NCBI GenBank assembly: GCA_022791685.1
Contig: JAAVZO010000008.1
Coordinates: 62,001-126,000 of the forward strand
Source of the DNA: Clostridiales bacterium
GTDB taxonomy: Bacteria > Bacillota > Clostridia > Oscillospirales > CAG-272
Reading direction: 5' to 3'
DNA: 64,000 nt
Made by a program: the position numbers and the translations under genes
Shown: one piece after another, positions 37,586 to 44,606 of the stretch
Layout: each line of letters opens with the position of its first letter
How positions within the stretch are numbered: position 1 is the stretch's first letter
The notes under the pieces: model-generated
What the model saw: the letters and a program-made list of their open reading frames with translations, nothing else
Told to the model about the DNA's origin: nothing
Database searches by the model: none

Positions 37586-37646
37586 AGCAGAGCATTCGAC
37601 CACTTTTGAAATTCGCGTGCAGTAATGTATTAAGTATAATAGTCAT
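37539..37646 (-). CDS. Candidate leader peptide of metNIQ (uORF)
   Basis: A 35-codon ORF too short for the track. It has a strong ribosome site (GGAGGG, eight bases before ATG) about 35 bases after the predicted transcript start. The peptide begins M-T-I-I-L-N-T and ends C-G-S-F-V-G-V-P-A-F. The second half of the ORF contains the 5' strand of two alternative hairpins: local CTCCCG/CGGGAG inside the ORF, and CTCCCGGACA pairing with TGTCCGGGAG after the stop codon. A translating ribosome would decide which one forms. No SAM riboswitch or T-box was recognised. Confidence 0.6.
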   Translation of the reverse strand: MTIILNTLLHANFKSGRMLCSRTLSCGSFVGVPAF

Positions 37647-37687
37647 GCCGAATACCCTCCAATTTTGTCAAGATAAAGTGTACAAAT

Positions 37688-37716
37688 ATTTTATCACAAT
37701 TTGTGCGATATGTCAA
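37688..37716 (-). promoter_or_regulatory. Promoter of the metNIQ leader
   Basis: On the minus strand TTGACA, 17 bases, TAAAAT. Transcript would begin near 37681. Confidence 0.7.
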
Positions 37717-37742
37717 TTGATAAATTTACTGAATAAACAGCT

Positions 37743-37796
37743 TTCCCGCAGATAATTACTGTAAAGTTTAACTTGTTGCAGTATTATCTGCGGGAA
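37743..37796 (-). terminator. Terminator-like hairpin after the PurF-like gene
   Basis: TTCCCGCAGATAAT and ATTATCTGCGGGAA form a perfect 14-bp stem extended by CTG/CAG, just after the stop codon of the PurF-like gene. The T run after it is weak. Confidence 0.65.
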
Positions 37797-37809
37797 TATT
37801 GCTATTAAT

Positions 37810-39225
37810 TTATTCCTTACCGTTCCAGCAATAAGTGCATAGTTTTTCAGCTGGAATACCTACCGATTCGAGCAGGTCATCGAGACGATGATAACGCAGC
37901 GTGGTGAAGTTGAGCTGTTTGCAGATCTCGTTTATCATTGCTTCATACTCCGGAGTTGTCGGGTCCGCGTAGGTCTCGAGGCGTTCCTTCGATACATCCT
38001 CAGTGCCTTCGAGCTCCTTGATTACACGGCGTGCGATGAGGTCCATCTCACTTGTCGAGCGCGAGAAATTGAGATACTTGCAGCCGAACAGCAGAGGCGG
38101 GCAGCCGAGTCTGATATGAACTTCTTTAGCTCCACTCTGATAGAGGAATTCGGTCGTTTCTCTCAGCTGAGTTCCACGGACTATCGAGTCGTCGATGAGC
38201 AGCAGCTTCTTATCGCGTATAAGCGCGTCGATCGCGATAAGCTTCATCTTTGCGATGAGGTTGCGCTTCGACTGATGTGTAGGCATGAACGAACGCGGCC
38301 ATGTAGGCGTATACTTTATAAATGGACGTGCAAACGGAATGCCGGATTCGTTAGCATATCCTACCGCGTGAGCTGTACCGGAGTCAGGAACGCCGGCAGC
38401 TATGTCAGGAGAAATATGTGTCGAGTCACGTTTTGCGAGCATAGCGCCGCAGTTATAGCGCATTTCTTCAACGTTCACACCTTCGTAGGATGATGTCGGG
38501 TAGCCGAAGTATACCCACAGGAATGTACAGATACGCATTTCGTCTGTTGCTGGAATCACAGTAGTGCAGCTGTCCGGAGTCAGGAATACGACCTCAGACG
38601 GACCGAGCTCCTTGTAATTCGTGTAGCCGAGATTCAGGTATGCGAAGCTTTCGAACGAAGCACAGAATGCCCCGTCCTTTTTGCCTATTGATATCGGTGT
38701 GCGTCCGAGACGGTCGCGTGCGGCGTATATACCCTCACTTGTCAGCACGAGCATTGTCATAGAGCCGTCGATGAGCGTCTGCGCATATTTTATTCCCTCA
38801 GGGATGCTGTCCTTCTGAGTTATCAGCGAGGCTACGAGCTCAGTTGGATTTACATCTCCACCGCTCATTTCAAGAAAGTGCGTATATCCTTTGTCATAGC
38901 AAAGCTTTATCAGTGTTTCGGTATTGTTTATACGTCCGACGGTGGTTATCGCGAAATTGCCGAGGTGAGAACGGACTATGAGCGGCTGAGGCTCGCTGTC
39001 AGAAATACATCCGATACCAAATGCGCCCTCCATCTCTTCAATATCTCTTTCGAACTTGGTGCGGAAAGGGGAATTCTCGATATTATGTATCGAGCGCACA
39101 AAGCCTTTCTCGCCGAATACCGCAAGACCACCGCGTCTTGTTCCAAGGTGCGAATGATAGTCGGTTCCGAAAAATAAATCAAAAACGCAGCTCGTATTAG
39201 AGACTACGCCAAATAATCCTCCCAT
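37810..39225 (-). CDS. PurF-like amidophosphoribosyltransferase homologue lacking the catalytic cysteine
   Basis: Canonical PurF moves ammonia from glutamine to PRPP, the first purine step, using an N-terminal Cys. Here the protein starts M-G-G-L-F-G-V-V after a clear ribosome site (AAAGGA), so the residue after Met is Gly and glutaminase activity should be lost. The PRPP site LLLIDDSIVRGT near residue 345 is intact. Four Cys matching the Fe-S ligands of the Bacillus-type enzyme remain (RIC near 245, FGC near 380, CTYC at the end). HLGTRRGGLAVF near 30 is conserved. It lacks purine gene neighbours, so function may have changed. Confidence 0.85.
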   Translation of the reverse strand: MGGLFGVVSNTSCVFDLFFGTDYHSHLGTRRGGLAVFGEKGFVRSIHNIENSPFRTKFERDIEEMEGAFGIGCISDSEPQPLIVRSHLGNFAITTVGRINNTETLIKLCYDKGYTHFLEMSGGDVNPTELVASLITQKDSIPEGIKYAQTLIDGSMTMLVLTSEGIYAARDRLGRTPISIGKKDGAFCASFESFAYLNLGYTNYKELGPSEVVFLTPDSCTTVIPATDEMRICTFLWVYFGYPTSSYEGVNVEEMRYNCGAMLAKRDSTHISPDIAAGVPDSGTAHAVGYANESGIPFARPFIKYTPTWPRSFMPTHQSKRNLIAKMKLIAIDALIRDKKLLLIDDSIVRGTQLRETTEFLYQSGAKEVHIRLGCPPLLFGCKYLNFSRSTSEMDLIARRVIKELEGTEDVSKERLETYADPTTPEYEAMINEICKQLNFTTLRYHRLDDLLESVGIPAEKLCTYCWNGKE

Positions 39226-39309
39226 TGATTAGATCCTTTCATTATTTCAAACGGCATATGGAAAAATTACGTTAATGCCGCAGCTTGTTCAATAGCTTAA
39301 TTTCAAAGC

Positions 39310-39372
39310 CATCAATACTTCAGACCTCACATCAGCGTGAGATACTCAGCCGCGGTGAGGTTTTATGAAGTA
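39310..39372 (-). ncRNA. Structured leader of the PurF-like gene (class unknown)
   Basis: On the transcript strand TACTTCA and TGAAGTA close a domain. Inside, either CTCA/TGAG and CTCAC/GTGAG form two small hairpins in a three-way junction, or ACCTCAC pairs with GTGAGGT. It lies right after the predicted transcript start, 85 bases ahead of the gene. It does not match purine, PRPP, ZTP or THF riboswitch cores as I know them. Confidence 0.45.
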
Positions 39373-39387
39373 AAACTTTCTGAATAT

Positions 39388-39416
39388 ATTATATCACATT
39401 TTGACGATATAATCAA
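39388..39416 (-). promoter_or_regulatory. Promoter of the PurF-like gene
   Basis: On the minus strand TTGATT, 17 bases, TATAAT; leader of about 155 bases. Confidence 0.65.
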
Positions 39417-39600
39417 CAGTAAAAACTCATAATTTTTTTATTTTACAACTTTTTTGTTTATAGCGTACCGCGATATGCTATGTCGCAGCGGCGAGTGATT
39501 TCATATTATATAACTGTACGGGAATTATTTACCAGTACAATTCTTCGAAAGGAATTCCCGCCGCCTTGATTTGCGCCGGGATGAAAGGATTTTCGTTAAT
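39417..39600. other. Intergenic region ahead of dpaA
   Basis: No gene seen. CATATTATA near 39502 resembles the -10 of the mother-cell sigma factor SigK, which controls dipicolinate synthase genes in Bacillus, but no matching -35 was found. GGCGG-rich pieces flank an AAAGGAATTCCC stretch. AAAGGA at 39584 is the dpaA ribosome site. Confidence 0.35.
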
Positions 39601-40569
39601 ATGAAATTAACAGGCAACGCCGCTTTTATTGGCGGCGATCTGCGCTCGCTTGTCGCGGCAGGACATATCCGCGGCTCGGGCATTGAGACTCGTCTGTACG
39701 GATTTAGTGATCATAACAGCAGCAAAAAGAACGGTGTTGTCGATTCGCTCTGCTGCTCGTCATGTGCGGCGGATATAGGTGAGCTCGCACCGTATATCGA
39801 GCGCTATTCGAACCACGCAAAGCTTATGTCAACGCTTGATGATACGCTCGAAGGCTGCGATATCGCAGTACTTCCACTGCCATTTTCTCAGGACGGAGTA
39901 CACGCTTCAATGCAATTTTCTGACAGAGAACTGAGCCTTGATATGCTGATATCTGCGCTGAAAAAGCATAATGTCAAGCTGCTTTGCGGCGGCAAGCTCA
40001 GCGCTGAGTTTTGCGATAAATGTAATGCTGCCGGTATTCCGACATTTGACTATTATTCGCGTGAGGAATTTGCGATAGCCAACGCGATTCCGACGGCAGA
40101 GGGCGCTATTGCAATTGCGATGAACGAGCTTTCAGTGACACTCGATCGGGCTAAAGCGTTGGTTATCGGCTATGGACGAATAGGGCGTGTGCTTGCAGAT
40201 AAGCTGATGGCGCTCAACGCGGAAACGGTAGTGTCAGCACGCAAGGCTGAGGATTTTGCTTGGATACGTGCAGCAGGACTGCGTTCGGCCGCTACAGGTG
40301 AGCTGCGTGAACTTCTGCGCGACTTTACGCCTGACGTTATTTTCAATACAGTTCCGCACTGTGTGATCGGGCGCGGCGAGCTCGAGCTTATCAATCCGGG
40401 TACGCTGATAATCGACCTTGCGTCAAAGCCGGGCGGAGTTGATATCGGAACAGCTGGTGTGCTTGGTCACAAGGTTATCTGGGCGTTGTCTCTTCCGGGT
40501 AAGGTCGCACCGGTCACATCCGGAGTTATCATTGCCGATACCATACTCGGATATTTAGCAGAATTATAA
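39601..40569 (+). CDS. dpaA: Dipicolinate synthase subunit A
   Basis: Makes dipicolinic acid for the spore core, with DpaB, in the mother cell. Protein of 322 residues: N-terminal domain with NAAFIGGDLRSLVAAGH, then a Rossmann NAD(P) domain with VIGYGRIGRVLADKL near residue 185 and PHCVIGRGELELI near 260. ATG at 39601 fits AAAGGA upstream with 12-base spacing; the track's TTG start overlaps that site. Followed by dpaB after a family 1 palindrome. Confidence 0.9.
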   Translation: MKLTGNAAFIGGDLRSLVAAGHIRGSGIETRLYGFSDHNSSKKNGVVDSLCCSSCAADIGELAPYIERYSNHAKLMSTLDDTLEGCDIAVLPLPFSQDGVHASMQFSDRELSLDMLISALKKHNVKLLCGGKLSAEFCDKCNAAGIPTFDYYSREEFAIANAIPTAEGAIAIAMNELSVTLDRAKALVIGYGRIGRVLADKLMALNAETVVSARKAEDFAWIRAAGLRSAATGELRELLRDFTPDVIFNTVPHCVIGRGELELINPGTLIIDLASKPGGVDIGTAGVLGHKVIWALSLPGKVAPVTSGVIIADTILGYLAEL

Positions 40570-40571
40570 TA

Positions 40572-40614
40572 AATATGTTTGATAACCTAACTTTAGGTTA
40601 TCAAACAGGTCTAA
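40572..40614. repeat. Nested palindromic element, family 1, copy C (reduced)
   Basis: GTTTGATAACCTAA and its exact complement are nearly back to back (two-base loop), followed by CAGGTCTAATG as in copy A. The inner GCTGAT hairpin of copies A and B is absent. It separates dpaA and dpaB. Confidence 0.75.
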
Positions 40615-40647
40615 TGTTAAAATCTACAGAAAGGATTGATCATCAAA

Positions 40648-41211
40648 ATGAAAATCGGATATGCTCTGTGCGGTTCGTTCTGCACGCTTGATAAGAGTAT
40701 CAAGGAGATGGAGCAGCTCGTCGCCAATGGGCATGAGGTCCAGCCGATAATGAGCGAGACAGTATATTCGACTGACACTCGCTTTGGCAAGGCTTGTGAG
40801 ATCAACGACCGGGTAGAGTACCTGACCGGCAAGCAGATCATACATACCATAAAGGACGCTGAGCCGCTCGGTCCAAAGGTCAAGCTTGATCTGCTTATTA
40901 TCGCGCCATGTACTGGCAACACGCTTGCTAAGATGGCGAATGGCATTACGGATACCGCGGTCACTATGGCGGCGAAAGCTCATCTGCGCTCGAACCGACC
41001 GCTGGTCATATCGCTCGCAAGCAACGATGCGATGAGCGCAAATCTTGCGAATATCAGTTGTATGCTGAACCGCAAGAATGTGTATTTTGTACCTCTCGTG
41101 CAGGATGATCTAGTCGGAAAGCCGCACTCGCTGGTCGCAGATTTCTCACTTCTCGGTGAGGCTGTGAAGGCAGCGCTTGAAGATAAGCAGCTTCGTCCTC
41201 TGTTCAAATAA
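40648..41211 (+). CDS. dpaB: Dipicolinate synthase subunit B
   Basis: Flavoprotein-like partner of DpaA (187 residues). GYALCGSFCTLDKSI at the start, IIAPCTGNTLAKMANGITDTAVTMAAKAHLR near 90 and LASNDAMSANLANI near 128 match the flavoprotein/SpoVFB family. ATG at 40648 follows AAAGGA; the TTG at 40636 is within the ribosome site. Forms an operon with dpaA, 78 bases apart because of the palindrome. Confidence 0.92.
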   Translation: MKIGYALCGSFCTLDKSIKEMEQLVANGHEVQPIMSETVYSTDTRFGKACEINDRVEYLTGKQIIHTIKDAEPLGPKVKLDLLIIAPCTGNTLAKMANGITDTAVTMAAKAHLRSNRPLVISLASNDAMSANLANISCMLNRKNVYFVPLVQDDLVGKPHSLVADFSLLGEAVKAALEDKQLRPLFK

Positions 41212-41218
41212 AATGCTG

Positions 41219-41258
41219 AAATACCGCTATAAGCTATGGTTTATAGCGGTATTTTATA
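41219..41258 (+). terminator. Terminator after dpaB
   Basis: AAATACCGCTATAA and TTATAGCGGTATTT are perfect complements with an AT-rich tail. Confidence 0.8.
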
Positions 41259-41324
41259 CTTTATGTATAAAATATAATAGTATATTTACATTCTGGATAT
41301 AGTGAAGTATAATCGTTTTTTATG

Positions 41325-41353
41325 TAGACAAAATAATGATTTTGTGGTATAAT
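41325..41353 (+). promoter_or_regulatory. Promoter of the GNAT gene at 41392
   Basis: TAGACA, 17 bases, TATAAT, about 40 bases ahead of the start codon. Confidence 0.6.
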
Positions 41354-41391
41354 TTTACTTATATTAGGATTAGATCAAGGAGTAATACATT

Positions 41392-41949
41392 ATGGAACAC
41401 AAAATTATACCCTTACCGCGTGATAAGTGGAAGGACTATCCGCTGCCTATCGGTTATACGACAGAGGAATATTACGATGTTTCGATCGAGCACACGGACG
41501 GCTTTACCGTGCGATTTTCGAAGAAGCGCTTCGACACCCCCGTTACACATACGCCGGATGAATATGACTTCCCGGACCGCTTGTATGAAGATCATTGGGA
41601 GGGTGTGTCGGCTTGGGGAATTGTCTCGAACGGCGAGCTGCTTGCGGCTATTGAGACTTGCCCTGAGGAGTGGTCGAATCGGCTGAGGGTCACTGAACTT
41701 TGGGTGCATGGATCACTGAGACATCAGGGAATCGGACGTGCGCTTATGAACATCGCAAAGGAGCAGGCAGAGAGGGAACATCGCCGTGCGATAATACTTG
41801 AAACGCAGTCATGTAATGTCAATGCAATTGGTTTTTATCTGCACGAAGGCTTCACTCTCGTAGGCTTTGACGCTTGCTGTTACGCAAACAATGACTTGGA
41901 GCGTAAGGAAGTTCGTGTTGAACTTGGGATCATGTATGATAGAACATAA
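41392..41949 (+). CDS. GNAT family N-acetyltransferase
   Basis: Protein of 185 residues that should move an acetyl group from acetyl-CoA to an amine. The N-terminal half is unusual, the C-terminal half has the GNAT fold: VTELWVHGSLRHQGIGRALMNIAKEQA near residue 103 (the R/Q-x-x-G-x-G/A acetyl-CoA loop) and ILETQSCNVNAIGFYLHEGFTLVGF near 142. Acceptor unknown. Single gene with its own promoter; ribosome site AAGGAG. Confidence 0.85.
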   Translation: MEHKIIPLPRDKWKDYPLPIGYTTEEYYDVSIEHTDGFTVRFSKKRFDTPVTHTPDEYDFPDRLYEDHWEGVSAWGIVSNGELLAAIETCPEEWSNRLRVTELWVHGSLRHQGIGRALMNIAKEQAEREHRRAIILETQSCNVNAIGFYLHEGFTLVGFDACCYANNDLERKEVRVELGIMYDRT

Positions 41950-41987
41950 ATTAATGTGAGTAGCGAAAATGTTTCGTTAAAAGTGTA

Positions 41988-42016
41988 TTGACTAAATTTA
42001 ATGTATAGTATATAAT
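41988..42016 (+). promoter_or_regulatory. Promoter of the frameshifted lipoprotein gene
   Basis: TTGACT, 17 bases, TATAAT; transcript start near 42023, about 48 bases ahead of ATG. Confidence 0.7.
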
Positions 42017-42070
42017 AAAAATATAGCACAAATAGTTGTGCAGAATTATTATATAAGGTGGTATAATATC

Positions 42071-43506
42071 ATGAACAAAACGGACAAGTATATCGCACTC
42101 GTTCTTGCCTCGATAATTGCGGGGGGGGGTTATTAGCTTGTACTAATGGTGCGGACGTGCCGGAAACGGACAATAAACCGACAAATAAAGGTGATGAGAT
42201 AACCTCTTTAGATGAAACAAAAATTTATCTCCCCGAAGCTCAGGATTTTAATGATTATGAGTTTACCGCAATTGCTCAGAATAGTAATACGCGTCAGAAC
42301 TTCTATATTGAAGAGCTGAGCGGTGATGTTATAAATGACGCTTTATATCAGCGCGATATCGCTGTCTGTGAACGGCTCAATATTAAATTCAACTTTGTTT
42401 CGGAGACTGATCGCGGAACGGTTACGAATAAAGTTAAAAGTGCTGTACTTGCAGATGATGAGGCTTATGACCTTGTAATAAACTCTTTGTCGGATGGAAT
42501 GAATATGCTTACTGCGAGCGGACTTTTATATGATCTGAAGAATATCCCATATTTGACGCTTGATTCGGAGCTTTGGAATAGCTCTATGCTGGACAATATG
42601 ACAATGGGCGGCAAGCTGTATTTCACTACTGGTTCGCTCTCAGCAACATATTATAAAACTCCAATAGTTATGGCGATGAATCAGCGTGTTGCAAAAAACT
42701 ACAATATCGATGACATTTACGAAACGGTATTGTCAGGCAAGTGGACAGTTGACTTGCTGCATAAACTTACTGCCGATATTTCGCAGGACCTTGACAACAA
42801 CAGTAAAATGGATGAGAATGATTTCTACGGACTTGCATTTGATGGAACCTTTGGCAATGTGCTGTTTAACAGCTCTGGAGTGGACAGTGTAGAAAATGGA
42901 ATGCTTGCGATTGACAGCGAGAGAGCCGTCAGTGTGGTTCAGAAACTCTCATCGCTATTCGGAAATCGTGATATTTATTTTAATGATAAAATTGGTACAG
43001 GCATATCAGCCGATATATTCCGCAATGGAAATGCGTTGTTTACAACTTATACTATAACCGGAATAGTTTCTGGATTTCGCGATATGGAGGATGATTTTGC
43101 AATAATCCCGTCTCCAAAGTATGAAGAATCGCAGGATAAATATTATACCACCTGCAATACATGGCTGCCATCCGGAATCGGAGTACCGATGAATTGTTCA
43201 GATCCAAGTCGTACCGGACTGATCATGGAGACAATGGCGTATTATTCCAACCAATATGTAGCGCCAGCCGTATATGAGACTACACTGCGCGGCAAGGTAG
43301 CGCGCGATGACAGCTCATCTATCATGCTTGATATTATCTATGAGAATGCGTACTTTGATTTAGTTACTGCTATGAATTTGAATGAGACTGCAACTCTGCT
43401 TCGTGACTGTGCTCTTGGAGAAAAGGAAAACTATGTTTCCGAATATCAAAAGATCAAGAATGGCGCTCAGGACGCGCTTGACAAGATAATTGAAGGGGTG
43501 AATTGA
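42071..43506 (+). pseudogene. Extracellular solute-binding lipoprotein, frameshifted at a nine-G run
   Basis: Same family as the other binding lipoproteins here (LSGDVINDALYQRD, SGKWTVDLL). The true start is ATG at 42071 after GGTGG: MNKTDKYIALVLASIIAGGG, then a run of nine G (42121-42129) and TAG. Two bases less, or one more, in the run rejoins the frame and gives L-L-A-C, a perfect lipobox, continuing into the 449-residue ORF of the track. So the gene is whole except for the run length. Either the tract is phase-variable, or it is a sequencing error, or the gene is newly broken. The promoter and ribosome site are intact. Confidence 0.8.
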
Positions 43507-43507
43507 C

Positions 43508-44467
43508 ATGATTAATTCTATGGTCGATACAAAATATATACAGGGATTGGTTGACGCTGGTAGAGATGTCGTAATACAGGCGGTGAATCCCGCGACTGGT
43601 GAGAACGTATACAATATTTCGGAAGCGATAGTGCTGCGAAGCGGCACGCATATTACGCTTGACGGCTGCATACTCCGGCTTGCTGATGGTGTGTACACAA
43701 ACGTATTTATCAGTGAAGGTGCATACGACACTCCTGACGAAATAACTGATATTTCGATAGTGGGTATAAACGGCGCGACACTCAGCGGCGGTGAGCCAAA
43801 TGGACTCACCGAAAAGACAGCTAATAAGGACGGTCTTCCGGCTGTGACCAAAAACACTATGATATTTTTCAGAAACGTTCACGGATTCAAAATTTCCGGA
43901 CTGCGGATATCTGACCCGCGGTATTGGGGAATTACGCTGATATATACGTCGGATGGTATCGTGGAAAATATCGAATTCAAAGCGGCAAACAACGTGCCGA
44001 ATCAAGACGGGATCGACCTGCGCCGCGGCTGTCATGATATCGAGATAAACAATATCACTGGTTCGACCGGAGACGATACTGTAGCGCTTACGGCGCTTTT
44101 CAATAAAGCATCCGAAAAGTACAATATTATGAATGCTTCACCGGATATCTATAATGTCAAGATATCGAATATTTCTGCTGAGGTGACCGGTGGGCATGGT
44201 ATCATCAGACTGCTCTGTCAGGATGGGATCAAAATGCACGATATCAGTATTTCGAATGTATATGACCGGCTAATTGACACAAAGTTGACGAGATGTCAGG
44301 CCGCGGTACGTCTTGGTGATATGCGCTACTGGACGATAAGTCAGAGCGAAGTAGGGGATATGTACGATATTACGATAGACGGTGTGACTACGAATGCACC
44401 GATAGCGGTGAAGCAGCAATACGAGATACCTGGGCTCGTTATGTCTAATATAGTGCAAGTGAAGTAA
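43508..44467 (+). CDS. GH28-like parallel beta-helix protein
   Basis: Protein of 319 residues with pectin-lyase-like beta-helix repeats. It carries counterparts of polygalacturonase active-site motifs: NQDGIDLRRG near residue 157 (for N-T-D), TGDDTVAL near 178 (D-D) and TGGHGI near 215 (G-H-G). No signal peptide, so it is likely cytoplasmic and would act on short imported oligosaccharides. It begins one base after the stop of the binding lipoprotein gene, so they form a unit. The exact substrate (galacturonide or rhamnosyl type) is not readable. Confidence 0.75.
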   Translation: MINSMVDTKYIQGLVDAGRDVVIQAVNPATGENVYNISEAIVLRSGTHITLDGCILRLADGVYTNVFISEGAYDTPDEITDISIVGINGATLSGGEPNGLTEKTANKDGLPAVTKNTMIFFRNVHGFKISGLRISDPRYWGITLIYTSDGIVENIEFKAANNVPNQDGIDLRRGCHDIEINNITGSTGDDTVALTALFNKASEKYNIMNASPDIYNVKISNISAEVTGGHGIIRLLCQDGIKMHDISISNVYDRLIDTKLTRCQAAVRLGDMRYWTISQSEVGDMYDITIDGVTTNAPIAVKQQYEIPGLVMSNIVQVK

Positions 44468-44472
44468 ATAAT

Positions 44473-44503
44473 AAAGGCGGCGGATGAAAATTCGCCGTCT
44501 TTT
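44473..44503 (+). terminator. Terminator after the GH28-like gene
   Basis: AAAGGCGGCG pairs with CGCCGTCTTT (one G-T), followed by TTTTGA. Confidence 0.7.
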
Positions 44504-44537
44504 GACTTGGATTTTTAATAAATTTAGGAAAAAGCTA

Positions 44538-44566
44538 TTGCAGAATTACGCAATATGTGGTATAAT
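44538..44566 (+). promoter_or_regulatory. Promoter of argS
   Basis: TTGCAG, 17 bases, TATAAT; leader of about 35 bases, too short for a T-box. Confidence 0.65.
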
Positions 44567-44606
44567 AATATATTATAGTATAATCGCCGCTGAAAGGAAT
44601 AATCAA

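Noticed and set aside
37430-37646. SAM (S-box) riboswitch ahead of metNIQ
   Set aside because: None of the S-box core motifs was found; the leader is better explained by the uORF with competing hairpins.
39226-39420. Purine, PRPP or ZTP riboswitch ahead of the PurF-like gene
   Set aside because: P1-like TACTTCA/TGAAGTA resembles the purine riboswitch, but the UNUCUACC core and loop lengths are missing, and ykkC- or pfl-type motifs are absent.
39601-41211. Reading dpaA/dpaB as general dehydrogenase and flavoprotein decarboxylase
   Set aside because: The adjacent pair with these motifs matches dipicolinate synthase A and B, and other spore genes are present.
44504-44606. T-box leader for argS
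   Set aside because: The leader is only about 35 bases from the promoter and has no T-box sequence.
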